From JBFXAF01 sp050184585 (GTDB taxonomy: Bacteria > Pseudomonadota > Alphaproteobacteria > Rhizobiales > Rhizobiaceae), in assembly GCA_050184585.1 (NCBI GenBank), contig JBFXAF010000006.1, positions 1 to 64,000 of the forward strand: DNA of 64,000 nt, read 5' to 3'. How positions within the stretch are numbered: the stretch's first letter is position 1; each line of letters begins with the position of its first letter. Positions 18,097 through 25,641 of this stretch are shown here, piece by piece. The position numbers were made by a program, and so were the translations under genes. Below the pieces are notes generated by a model. The model ran no database searches and was not told where the DNA came from. It saw nothing but the letters and a program-made list of their open reading frames with translations.

Positions 18097-18120
18097 TGTG
18101 ATATCTGATAAAATATCACA
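18097..18120. promoter_or_regulatory. Palindromic operator-like site upstream of the acyl-CoA dehydrogenase
   Basis: Perfect 8-bp arms TGTGATAT (18097-18104) and ATATCACA (18113-18120) flank the spacer CTGATAAA. The word TGATATCTGATAA inside it recurs at 20640-20652 (opposite strand), in front of the binding-protein gene of the same cluster. Two related sites at two promoters of one pathway suggest a dedicated regulator, possibly the damaged GntR protein. Confidence 0.6.
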
Positions 18121-18132
18121 ATGACCCGAGCG

Positions 18133-19260
18133 TCAACTTGTTTTCGCCGGCGGAAACGCGAATGTGCGGTCCGTTTCAGCGATACGGAGGAGGGGGGGTC
18201 TGGAGAGGGGGGAGACCCGGTCGATCTTGGTGGGAAAAAGCGCCTGAAGGTCACCGTCCTCCGTCAGGCGTACGATGCGGCGCGACGCATGATGCGGCGA
18301 CATGATCGCTTCACCGAGATCAAGAACGGGCGTGAGACAGCAGTCGGCCGGGACGAAAATGCTGATGCATTCCTCCATCGTCAGGGTCTGCAAGAAGGCG
18401 CCGACCTCATTGATCAGGCCGTTCTGCGGCATCGGTTCGCCCTGACGGTCGACCCATTCCCTATGCCCAGCCGCGAGGCAAAAGGCTCGCCAGAATTTTG
18501 CCTCGACCGCGCCTAGCATGACGTGGCGTCCATCTCTGGTCCCGTACACCTGGTAGAATGCCGCGCCGCCATTGAGGTAACTGCCAGCAGCTTGGGGAAC
18601 CCTCCCGGTTGCGCCAAGACCGGCGACCTGGAACAGCTGCAGTGGCATCGCGACATCGGCAAGCGCGAGGTCGATATGGCAGCCTTTGCCATCAATGCGC
18701 CGCGCGTTGACCGCACCGAGAATCGCGATCACCGCAAACAACGATGCCGTTGTATCGGCGATCGGAGGATCGTAGACAAAGGGCCTATCACCACCGTTCC
18801 GGTGTATGATGCCTGCGGCCGCCAGATAGTTACCATCGTGGCCTGCCAATTGCTCGTCCGGTCCACCTTCCCCCCAACCGCTCAGCGAGCAGTAAATGAG
18901 ACGGGGGTTTATTTCGCGCATGGCTTTAAAATCGAGGCCCAGGCGCTTCATTACGCCGGGGCGAAAACCTTCGATCAGGATGTCTGCGGTGCGCACCATT
19001 TCGACGAACGCGCGCTGGACGCCCGCGTCCTTCAGGTCGGCGCGTTGAACCGTCTTACCAGCGTTGACAGACTCGTAGAACGCCGCACCGCCCTTCTGGT
19101 CACGGGGGCCCAGGTCGACCATGGGATCGCCGGACGGCGGCTCGATCTTGAGAACGTTGGCGCCCATGTCGGCGAGCAGCAGTCCCGCAAGAGGACCCGG
19201 CAGAAACAGTGAGAGATCGAGGACCCTCAGGCCCTCGGCAAATTTAGACAGTCGGGACAT
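18133..19260 (-). CDS. CaiB/BaiF family (class III) CoA-transferase
   Basis: A 375-aa class III CoA-transferase. The N-terminal LRVLDLSLFLPGPLAGLLLAD and ANVLKIEPPSGDP stretches are diagnostic. The aspartate in DPPIADTTASLFAV is the likely CoA-ester-forming catalytic residue, and SGWGEGGPD is also conserved. Such enzymes move CoA between carboxylic acids without ATP, so this gene offers an alternative activation route to the PaaK-like ligase or recycles CoA at a later step. The 120 bases between its stop and the dehydrogenase start contain the operator-like palindrome. It is therefore probably cotranscribed with the binding-protein gene, with a second promoter internal to the cluster. Confidence 0.9.
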   Translation of the reverse strand: MSRLSKFAEGLRVLDLSLFLPGPLAGLLLADMGANVLKIEPPSGDPMVDLGPRDQKGGAAFYESVNAGKTVQRADLKDAGVQRAFVEMVRTADILIEGFRPGVMKRLGLDFKAMREINPRLIYCSLSGWGEGGPDEQLAGHDGNYLAAAGIIHRNGGDRPFVYDPPIADTTASLFAVIAILGAVNARRIDGKGCHIDLALADVAMPLQLFQVAGLGATGRVPQAAGSYLNGGAAFYQVYGTRDGRHVMLGAVEAKFWRAFCLAAGHREWVDRQGEPMPQNGLINEVGAFLQTLTMEECISIFVPADCCLTPVLDLGEAIMSPHHASRRIVRLTEDGDLQALFPTKIDRVSPLSRPPLLRIAETDRTFAFPPAKTS

Positions 19261-19379
19261 GAGAGTGTTCGCGATCGAGCAGATGAACCTAGAGCGCCGA
19301 CATCTAGCCCGGGCGCGGGGACCAAGGTCCTGCGCCCAGGCGGGTCTAAGTCGGATTCCGCGTTCTTAAACCGCAGTCG

Positions 19380-20603
19380 CTACGGCTTCGGCCAGATCGG
19401 CTCGGCGGTCGCTCCCTCAGGCGGGAACACCATGACCGGGACACCCTTCTGCCACTGCACTATGACAAGCGGGGCATCTTCGCGTCGACCGTTTTCAGCG
19501 AACTTGATTCTGCCCCCTGGGAAAAATTCGGCCGGCCCCGTGGTCAGGTCCATCTCCTTGAGAGCCTGATTCACCTTCACCGGGTCCGGTGAAGCAGCCA
19601 TTTCCACTGCTTCCTTCAGGACCCAGACGTGACCGTAGGTCGAAATGCTATCCAGTGGCATCCAAGGCTGCCCGGTGCGTTGCTTGAACGATTCCTGTAG
19701 TTCCTGCTGTGCGCTGGAAGGCCAGTTCGCCGTGATGAACATCATGTTCTCAAGCTGCTCCTTCCCGATGATGTTCAACAGATCCGGAGAGCCCATCGGT
19801 CCGCCGTTGCCGATCACAGGGAGCCGATCCCGCGTCAGCCCGAACTCGGTGAGTTTTTCCAGGGACAGCTTGATGTCGGGAACAGCCGTTGGCAGAAGCA
19901 GGAGGAAGTCTGGGCGAGCGGTCCTTACCTGCTGCACCATCGGACCAGCATCCGAGAGTGGCGGAGTGAATATCTGGTCCACTACCAATTCAAGGCCGAG
20001 TTCATCGACCAGGCCTTCTCGCATCGGCTTAGTGAAATTGACCGGCGACGCCGTATTGTCCATGACGATGCCGACACGGTCGGGCTTCTCGCCGACGGCT
20101 TCCTCAGCCAGCTTCATGATGGTGGGCAGCGCATCGACGGCCTGCTTCTCCGCAGTGGGAGAGGTCTGATAGACGAAGTTGAAGCCCCGGCTGGTGATCG
20201 AGCTGGCAAATGACAGCGTGACCCAGGGAATCTGAGCGCGCTCTGTCACCTCCGTAAGAGCCAGCGTGAACGACGACACATAGGCTCCGATTCCGCCGGA
20301 CAAATTCGGATTCGCGGCCAGAAGCTGCTCGGCCGCGTTCTTCGCCTTTTCCGGGCTGTCACCCACATCGGTGACAACGAGGCGGAGCTTCGCGCCGCCG
20401 AGCGCCTTGACCCCACCGGCTGCATTGATGTCCTCGACGGCCATCTCGGCACCCATCCGCGACAACTCCCCGAGCCTGGCCCAGGGCCCGCTCAACGGCA
20501 TGGCAAGCCCGAGGGTCACGTCGTCAGCGGCATGGGCGTAGGTCGCCATGCCCATGGCCAGAGCGGCGAACGGGGCCAAAAATTTCGTCTTCGCAATGAG
20601 CAT
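19380..20603 (-). CDS. LIV-type periplasmic substrate-binding protein
   Basis: A 407-aa exported binding protein of the LivJ/LivK (Peripla_BP_6) family. A signal peptide is clear (FLAPFAALAMGMATYAHAAD), with cleavage probably after AHA. The mature protein begins VTLGLAMPLSGPWARLGE, the usual first strand and binding loop of this family. The ATG at 20603 follows GGGAGG by seven bases; an upstream in-frame ATG is less likely. It captures the substrate and delivers it to LivH/LivMG/LivF encoded about 8 kb away on the same strand. Binding proteins next to CoA ligases often bind aromatic acids rather than amino acids, so the substrate is left open. Confidence 0.9.
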   Translation of the reverse strand: MLIAKTKFLAPFAALAMGMATYAHAADDVTLGLAMPLSGPWARLGELSRMGAEMAVEDINAAGGVKALGGAKLRLVVTDVGDSPEKAKNAAEQLLAANPNLSGGIGAYVSSFTLALTEVTERAQIPWVTLSFASSITSRGFNFVYQTSPTAEKQAVDALPTIMKLAEEAVGEKPDRVGIVMDNTASPVNFTKPMREGLVDELGLELVVDQIFTPPLSDAGPMVQQVRTARPDFLLLLPTAVPDIKLSLEKLTEFGLTRDRLPVIGNGGPMGSPDLLNIIGKEQLENMMFITANWPSSAQQELQESFKQRTGQPWMPLDSISTYGHVWVLKEAVEMAASPDPVKVNQALKEMDLTTGPAEFFPGGRIKFAENGRREDAPLVIVQWQKGVPVMVFPPEGATAEPIWPKP

Positions 20604-20639
20604 TCCATTTCCTCCCACGGATCCAGAGTTTAGTATCAA

Positions 20640-20652
20640 TTATCAGATATCA
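20640..20652. promoter_or_regulatory. Second copy of the TGATATCTGATAA operator-like word
   Basis: TTATCAGATATCA here is the reverse complement of the 13-base core inside the palindrome at 18097-18120. It lies 37-49 bases upstream of the binding-protein ATG, where a repressor or activator would act. The flanking arms of the 18097 copy are only partly conserved. Confidence 0.5.
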
Positions 20653-21202
20653 TATTGCAGAATGTTATCAACCCACTCATTATGGCGCTGGTCTCTCTGG
20701 CCTCGGTTGAAGCCTTCCGATATGGGCCAGCAGAATGAACGGCGCCAAGCTTTGGTCAGATGGGTTGAGCCCTCTGTGCATAATCCGGCTGGCATCAGCG
20801 TTCGCGTAGGCGATGGTGGCGACCGCGAGCCAGAGCAGCAATTCCTTTGCGAGCGGAGGACCTTGCGGCTCGTCGGCCTTCCCACCCCGCAAAATCGGCC
20901 CTCGCGCGCCAGCGAGGCTGCCTGACTCACGGAGGGCATGTGGCGGGGTGGCCGGGTCGTCCGGCAGGCGCAGTGCCGGTCAGCCCTACCGGCAGCGGCG
21001 GGGCGTCGGTCGTCGCGGCATGAGGTCGGTGTCGTGGGCCGGTCGCCATCGGTCACCGAAGGCCGCAGTCCAGACATGAGCGGTGGAGGGGATGAATCTA
21101 TGGACAAGCCGCTAGGTCAGTTGATCGCGCTTGACCGGACCGCGCGACCGGCCGCCATCCTCTTAGGACCACTGCTCGCCGGTAGGACGGAATCCCCGCT
21201 CA
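20653..21202. other. 550-base region without a convincing gene
   Basis: Frames exist on the minus strand, including a 70-codon one at 20680-20892 starting with TTG and containing a hydrophobic ELLLWLAVATIAYANAD stretch. None has a ribosome binding site or a recognisable domain. The region separates the catabolic island from the exported-protein operon and may be decayed sequence at a junction. Confidence 0.3.
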
Positions 21203-22729
21203 TCACACGCGTCGACATTGTGCAGGGACTGGATTGCGCACGTTGCCGTCAATGAGGTTGAAGAACACGGCTTCTGCGGCATCGAGTTTGACGGCTAGCT
21301 TGCGAGCGGTGGCCGCGTCTCCGAGAAGCCCCTTGAACAGCTGAGGAACGCTAGCGAGCGCGTCCTTCTGCTCTGGTGTCAGCCACGAGTAGGTGGGGCT
21401 CCCGGCATCCGGCGCACCGACATAAAGCAGCTCAACGATGAATACGGAATGATCGCTGGCGCTGCGAGCGAATGGCACGTCCCTGCCGTTCACCCAAAGT
21501 TTTTGGCCGTTGGAGGCAATCACCCAGATGTCGGTTCGGGTGTCGAACGATCCGCTGTCGCCGCCATAAGGATTGCGCATGAACCCTGTGCGATGCTGCG
21601 GCCCGACGAGACACTGCATGGAGGTGGCGCCGAATAGAGATGCTGCATCTTCAGGAAGCGTTGTGTTGGTATCTGACGATTCCTCCGGCGGACTGTCGCC
21701 ATCGTCCCCAGCGAGCCGCGCGGGGCAAAGAGCTCGGAATGCCGCTTCGAGGATAATGTAGTCGTTGCTGAGTGCTGGTTCCTCACCGGTCTGCTCGTCG
21801 ACAAAACGGAACGGCAAGTCCTCCTTCTGCTGGGTGCCCCGATACCGGTAACGTTCTCCCCGGAGTGTCGTGAAGGTTCCTGCCGCACAGTTCGCCGTTA
21901 GGGATGTTGCGACTTTGATCGAGGCCATGACTTCATCGACGCAAGCGTCCGAGGGATCGAGCCGGTAATCGGTGCAGAAGGCCAAGGCGTTCTCTCGGGT
22001 ATGCTCGACCCAGATGGTGGCGTTGGTGCTATCGATACCCTGCCGCCGTATGACCGTGACCTCCATGCCCGCTCGACTGCCATAGGGAAGGCGATCTTCG
22101 GCCTGATCATCGGGTTCGTGGGCGTCGAAGTGTTCCTCGGTTTCCGGCGACGATGGACATCCATCGAAGCGCTCAAACGCTTGGCCCTTGCACCCGTTCG
22201 CAACGACGATGGCCTGAACCGCCTTCCAACAAAGGGACTCGATCACGACGGCGCGGGACGCGTAGTCGAAAGCGGTGTTGACCTGCTCGTTGGTGCGCAA
22301 GCTGACGATCCGATAGGGATCGTCATCCCAGGATGTCCCCTGCTCGATCCGGAACCTGTTGCCGTAGACGTCGGTGAACGTGCCCGCGGTACAGTCCGCA
22401 GTGACGGATTCTTTCACGCGGACGGTGTCCAGCCTGTACTCGATGCACTTGGTAGAAGGCGTATCCTCCATGTGCGCGCAATAGGCGGCAGCATCCTCTC
22501 GGGTGTGCTCGATGGTAATCGTTGCGTTGCCGGTATCGATGCCGCGCCTTTCGATGATGCTGACCAGCATGTTGGGCGCAAAGCCGTAGGGTAGCTTGTC
22601 CTCGGGCCACGCCTCGGCCGATGCGATGGACGAGATGAACAGCTGCACCGCATAAGCGGCAAGGATCAGGGCCGTCCATCGTCCGACCAGCGAGCCGAGC
22701 GACGGTGGCAATGCATGTCGGAGTCTCAT
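21203..22729 (-). CDS. Exported protein with two tandem ~130-residue repeats
   Basis: A 508-aa protein of unknown function. A signal peptide or anchor (ALILAAYAVQLFISSIASAEA) opens it. Two homologous units follow: unit 1 begins EDKLPYGFAPNMLVSIIERR with GIDTGNATITIEHTRE, and unit 2 begins EDRLPYGSRAGMEVTVIRRQ with GIDSTNATIWVEHTRE. Each holds conserved Cys residues (C..AGTF pattern: TADCTAGTF versus TANCAAGTF) that could form disulfides. A third, different domain follows an acidic linker. The final ~120 residues describe nothing known to me. The ATG at 22729 overlaps the stop of the preceding gene (ATGA) and has GGGAGG nearby, so the three genes 23681-21203 form one operon. An envelope role is inferred from the signal sequence. 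Confidence 0.8.
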   Translation of the reverse strand: MRLRHALPPSLGSLVGRWTALILAAYAVQLFISSIASAEAWPEDKLPYGFAPNMLVSIIERRGIDTGNATITIEHTREDAAAYCAHMEDTPSTKCIEYRLDTVRVKESVTADCTAGTFTDVYGNRFRIEQGTSWDDDPYRIVSLRTNEQVNTAFDYASRAVVIESLCWKAVQAIVVANGCKGQAFERFDGCPSSPETEEHFDAHEPDDQAEDRLPYGSRAGMEVTVIRRQGIDSTNATIWVEHTRENALAFCTDYRLDPSDACVDEVMASIKVATSLTANCAAGTFTTLRGERYRYRGTQQKEDLPFRFVDEQTGEEPALSNDYIILEAAFRALCPARLAGDDGDSPPEESSDTNTTLPEDAASLFGATSMQCLVGPQHRTGFMRNPYGGDSGSFDTRTDIWVIASNGQKLWVNGRDVPFARSASDHSVFIVELLYVGAPDAGSPTYSWLTPEQKDALASVPQLFKGLLGDAATARKLAVKLDAAEAVFFNLIDGNVRNPVPAQCRRV

Positions 22730-23310
22730 GGGATCCTCCCATCGAGCCGGAGACAAAACCGGACCATCTGCGAGAGCTCGCCGCCGGTGGTGTAGACGCT
22801 TTCCTTGATCTCGGCGGACGCACCCGGTTGGACGACGTCGAGGAACGGCGCGGCCGAGATGACGAACTGCCCATGGCCGTTGCCGTCGACCGCAAGAAAC
22901 TGGATGCTGACGTAAGCGTTGTCGTTCCCCCGGTTGACAGCGCTCAACGTCAACTCGATGTGGGGCACGCCGGAAAGCCCGATGCGCTCGCGCAGGATGA
23001 AGTTGTTGAGCGTCAGGCTGCCGTCGACAATCACCGCCGTCGACAACTGATCAGCAGTGCCGCACGACCAACGGTCGGACCAGGCGGCGGCCGGTTGCGC
23101 GGCAAGGCAGGCGACCATGGTCACCGGCAGGCCACGGGCTGCTGCCCACCAAGCACGCCGATGGCGACGGCCCGCGCTGCCCCCACCGGCAATGGCCTTG
23201 TCCTGACTCAGGGCGGCCCGCTGGGCTGGGTTCGGGCAAAACCGGTCACATACGCCCGCCGCCGCTGAAACGACGCCTGTGGGCTCGCCTGTGGCGCTAC
23301 AGGCAATCAC
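22726..23310 (-). CDS. Exported hypothetical protein, second gene of membrane operon
   Basis: A 194-aa protein of unknown function. The GTG start at 23310 overlaps the preceding stop (GTGA), which argues for translational coupling. An arginine-rich stretch followed by a hydrophobic segment ending AAQPAAAWS (~55-78) looks like a late signal peptide, so the true start could be internal. The mature part contains beta-type sequence (VDGSLTLNNFILRERIG, VPHIELTLSAVNRGN) with two likely disulfide Cys. It ends four bases into the start of the tandem-repeat exported protein. The three products probably act together at the cell envelope. Confidence 0.65.
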   Translation of the reverse strand: MIACSATGEPTGVVSAAAGVCDRFCPNPAQRAALSQDKAIAGGGSAGRRHRRAWWAAARGLPVTMVACLAAQPAAAWSDRWSCGTADQLSTAVIVDGSLTLNNFILRERIGLSGVPHIELTLSAVNRGNDNAYVSIQFLAVDGNGHGQFVISAAPFLDVVQPGASAEIKESVYTTGGELSQMVRFCLRLDGRIP

Positions 23311-23681
23311 GGTTTTGGCGCTTCGGCCCGCTCGACGGCACGGCGTGCAAGCTCACGCGGCCACCACCACGCGTAAAAGGCCAACACCGTCAGAGCCAAG
23401 TTCGCCAGCGCCCAATAGAGCATGTCGGGGAACTCGGGGATCAGCGCCGTGGCGAGCGCCACTCCTAGGCCGAACAGAAAGGTCGACGCCAGCGGCAGGC
23501 CGAAACCGAACGCTCCGCCGAGGAAGGTGAGGAACCCGACCAGGACGCCGACCGAACCGACCTGCGAATAGGTCTGGTTGCCGATGATGTTGCCGCCAGT
23601 CGCGATCACGCAGGATTGCAGCATCACTGCGAACCCAAGAAGCAGCCCAATCACCCCGGATGCGATTTTCATTGCGTTCAT
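23307..23681 (-). CDS. Small integral membrane protein, first gene of the operon
   Basis: A 124-aa protein with about four hydrophobic segments: SGVIGLLLGFAVMLQSC (also readable as a lipoprotein-like start with Cys24), VGVLVGFLTFLGGAFGFG, STFLFGLGVALATAL and YWALANLALTVLAFYAWWW. The C-terminus is short and basic/acidic (RELARRAVERAEAPKP) and probably cytoplasmic. No family assignment. It leads the 23681-21203 operon and is divergent from the XRE regulator gene 120 bases away, whose inverted repeat lies in the shared intergenic DNA. Confidence 0.7.
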   Translation of the reverse strand: MNAMKIASGVIGLLLGFAVMLQSCVIATGGNIIGNQTYSQVGSVGVLVGFLTFLGGAFGFGLPLASTFLFGLGVALATALIPEFPDMLYWALANLALTVLAFYAWWWPRELARRAVERAEAPKP

Positions 23682-23774
23682 CCCCGCCTAGGCAAGGCAC
23701 ACGAGCTGTCTCCTGACAGAGGCGCCACGTTTGGTGTCTGCCAAATAATATGTCGAAGATATTCGATAGATTGA

Positions 23775-23803
23775 ATAGCGGCAAGTTGATGGCTTGCCGC
23801 TAT
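23775..23803. promoter_or_regulatory. 11-bp inverted repeat abutting the XRE start codon
   Basis: ATAGCGGCAAG (23775-23785) and CTTGCCGCTAT (23793-23803) are perfect inverted repeats around TTGATGG. The right arm includes the first two bases of the XRE ATG at 23802. No Shine-Dalgarno sequence fits, so the mRNA may be leaderless. The site is ideally placed for autorepression by the XRE protein or for control of translation. Confidence 0.6.
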
Positions 23804-24062
23804 GGATGGCCGCGACCGGATCAGCTGGAATCTTCGCAAGATCCGAACTGCCAAGAAGCTCACGCAGGAGCAATTGGCGTTCGATGCAGATGTCGACCGT
23901 ACGTATATCAGCGGGATCGAGCGCGGTACGTTCAATCCGACCATCGACCTGTTGGATCGGCTCGCAACAGCACTTTCGATCGATGTAGCCGAATTCCTTC
24001 GAACACCCGGTTCCAGCGACAAGCGGCCAGAACCTCTCAAGGCAGGTCGCAAAGCCAATTGA
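23802..24062 (+). CDS. XRE-family helix-turn-helix regulator
   Basis: An 86-aa Cro/CI-type DNA-binding protein. The HTH spans ~10-62: ISWNLRKIRTAKKLTQEQLA, then a recognition helix in DVDRTYISGIERG and the closing NPTIDLLDRLATALSI. The short tail (PGSSDKRPEPLKAGRKAN) is polar. The protein is a simple dimeric repressor of the size seen beside restriction, toxin-antitoxin or island genes. It is divergent from the membrane/exported operon at 23681-21203 and converges on the DUF3768 gene. The 11-bp inverted repeat at its start is the obvious candidate binding site. Confidence 0.9.
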   Translation: MDGRDRISWNLRKIRTAKKLTQEQLAFDADVDRTYISGIERGTFNPTIDLLDRLATALSIDVAEFLRTPGSSDKRPEPLKAGRKAN

Positions 24063-24098
24063 TGGGTGTGTGGCTATAGGTAGATCGAATGCGCCATC

Positions 24099-24479
24099 TC
24101 AATACTCATTCGCGCGCATGATGATCAGCACGCGGCGGGTGACATCCGGGTCGGTCGGATCGGGCGAGCCGTAGTTCAGATCGTTGTCGTAGTAGTCGAT
24201 CTTCCAGAAGTAACGCTCGTCGGCGAACTCCACCGCGCCGAAATCGTGCTCGTCGAAGGGATCGCTGGCAGGCGAGAAGTCGGCATAGTGCTGGACGGCC
24301 AGCATTAGCAGGATCCTGAGCGCCTCGGGCAGGCTGGCGACACCACGCGTCAGCACCACCTGTCCGGTCGGGAAACCCTCGCGCAAAAGGTCGTTGAGCA
24401 AGCGGATGCGGGCCGAGCGGGCGACGAGGTCTTCCGGCGGCGCGCTATCGCCGCCGGTGGGCTTTTGGGTAAGGTCCAT
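24099..24479 (-). CDS. DUF3768 family protein
   Basis: A 126-aa protein recognisable as DUF3768 by LLNDLLREGFPTGQVVLTRG near the N-terminus, the central DPFDEHDFGAVEF, and FWKIDYYDNDLNYGSPDPTD followed by RRVLIIM near the end. Function is unknown. In my knowledge the family is common on alphaproteobacterial plasmids and integrative elements, often next to transfer or single-strand DNA genes. It lies 11 bases downstream of the 24491-25099 gene on the same strand, so the two are probably cotranscribed. Its presence supports an island origin for 23700-26700. Confidence 0.85.
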   Translation of the reverse strand: MDLTQKPTGGDSAPPEDLVARSARIRLLNDLLREGFPTGQVVLTRGVASLPEALRILLMLAVQHYADFSPASDPFDEHDFGAVEFADERYFWKIDYYDNDLNYGSPDPTDPDVTRRVLIIMRANEY

Positions 24480-24490
24480 GATGGCGCGCC

Positions 24491-25099
24491 TCAGGCCGAC
24501 GCGTTGCCGGGGTGGAGAAGCGCGATGTCCTCACGGCGCCGGACGATGTTGGGATCGCGATAGTCGCGCCATTTGAGCACGAAGAGCCCGTCGCCCTTGT
24601 CCTCCACGACCACGCATTTGTACCAAGGATCGACCGGGGAGACCGAGGCCAGCACCAGCGATCCGACAACGATCTTGTCCCAGTCTTCGGGAAGGGTCCG
24701 CTTCGGTTGCGGCGTGGAAGCGGCGGTGGAGTCTGCTGACGCCTTCCTGGCCGCTGGCTTCTTCGGGCGATCGGCCTCGGGCATGAAGGCGACCAGCTTC
24801 TCGTAGAGGCTCATCTTGACGAACGGCACGAACGCCTTGCCGCTGGCAAAGACCTTGCCCTTGGGGAGCTTGTCGGCCGCCAGCCGGATCGCATCGCTGT
24901 CGACGGCGAGCGTGGCCATGCCCATCAGACCGGAGGCTTTGGTTGCAAGATCCTTGTCGGCCGCACCAAACCAGGAGGCGTGCGACTTGCCGCTCTCGTC
25001 CAGCCCGAGAACGATGATGACCGGCGTCCCTCCATATGCGGACGGCGATTTCGAAACAGCCTTCTTGGCAGAAGCATTGGCGGCGTTGACGGCGATCAT
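24491..25099 (-). CDS. Conserved hypothetical protein, island type
   Basis: A 202-aa protein without a recognised catalytic motif. The N-terminal half (PVIIVLGLDESGKSHASWFG) looks like an alpha/beta fold, followed by a Lys/Ala-rich linker (PKKPAARKASADSTAAST) and a compact C-terminal part with SLVLASVSPVDPWYKCVVVE and FVLKWRDYRDPNIVRRR. The ATG at 25099 follows GGAGA at good spacing and is preferred to an ATG seven codons upstream. It is paired with the DUF3768 gene. Similar proteins with a C-terminal lysine-rich linker occur on mobile elements, but I do not know their role. Confidence 0.7.
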   Translation of the reverse strand: MIAVNAANASAKKAVSKSPSAYGGTPVIIVLGLDESGKSHASWFGAADKDLATKASGLMGMATLAVDSDAIRLAADKLPKGKVFASGKAFVPFVKMSLYEKLVAFMPEADRPKKPAARKASADSTAASTPQPKRTLPEDWDKIVVGSLVLASVSPVDPWYKCVVVEDKGDGLFVLKWRDYRDPNIVRRREDIALLHPGNASA

Positions 25100-25303
25100 G
25101 ACGGGTCTCCAGAACGACAATGGGACCCGAAGGTCCCATCAGAGTGAATGTTGGTGTCCGGTTGCCTGCCGCCCGACCGGGGGGCGGCGAATGAGGCGGC
25201 AAGGGTGGGGCGACAAACGACATACGAGGGCTCCAGCACCGGCCGCCTGACGAACGGCAGGCAAGCCGAACGTCATCCAGCATAGCAGGAATATATTCCT
25301 ATG

Positions 25304-25600
25304 TCAAGGCATTGGCCCTGACCTTAGCCTGCGCCTTGCGGGGCATGGGTTAGCGGCTGGGCGACGTTCCGGGTTCATCGAGCCCTCAAGCGGTGACGAC
25401 AGCGCAACGCCCGTGTTCCCAACCGCTTCGATCAGGGCGGCCCGCGTTTTGTCGACCGACCAGACTTGGCCACCGGGCGCAATCACGCGAGCTTCGCAGC
25501 CGGGCGGCAGCGCGTCGAGCATCGCCAGCCCCTGCGAGGGGTGAAGCGTTCGCCGCCTGACGATGCCGTCGTTGCCGCGATATTCGAGCTGGAACTCCAT
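25304..25600 (-). CDS. Small hypothetical protein
   Basis: A 98-aa frame beginning MEFQLEYRGNDGIVRRRTLH with a mixed alpha/beta look (GCEARVIAPGGQVWSVDKTR) and a basic Pro/Arg-rich tail. The frame extends upstream to 25705, but that would overlap the glycosylase-like gene ending at 25642, so the ATG at 25600 is chosen; its ribosome site is weak. No family is recognised. It lies in the same orientation as, and between, the glycosylase-like gene and the DUF3768 pair, so it is probably part of the same accessory operon. Confidence 0.5.
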   Translation of the reverse strand: MEFQLEYRGNDGIVRRRTLHPSQGLAMLDALPPGCEARVIAPGGQVWSVDKTRAALIEAVGNTGVALSSPLEGSMNPERRPAANPCPARRRLRSGPMP

Positions 25601-25641
25601 TGCCGACCTGTTTCCGAGCCATGACTTGCACGGGCCGTCCG

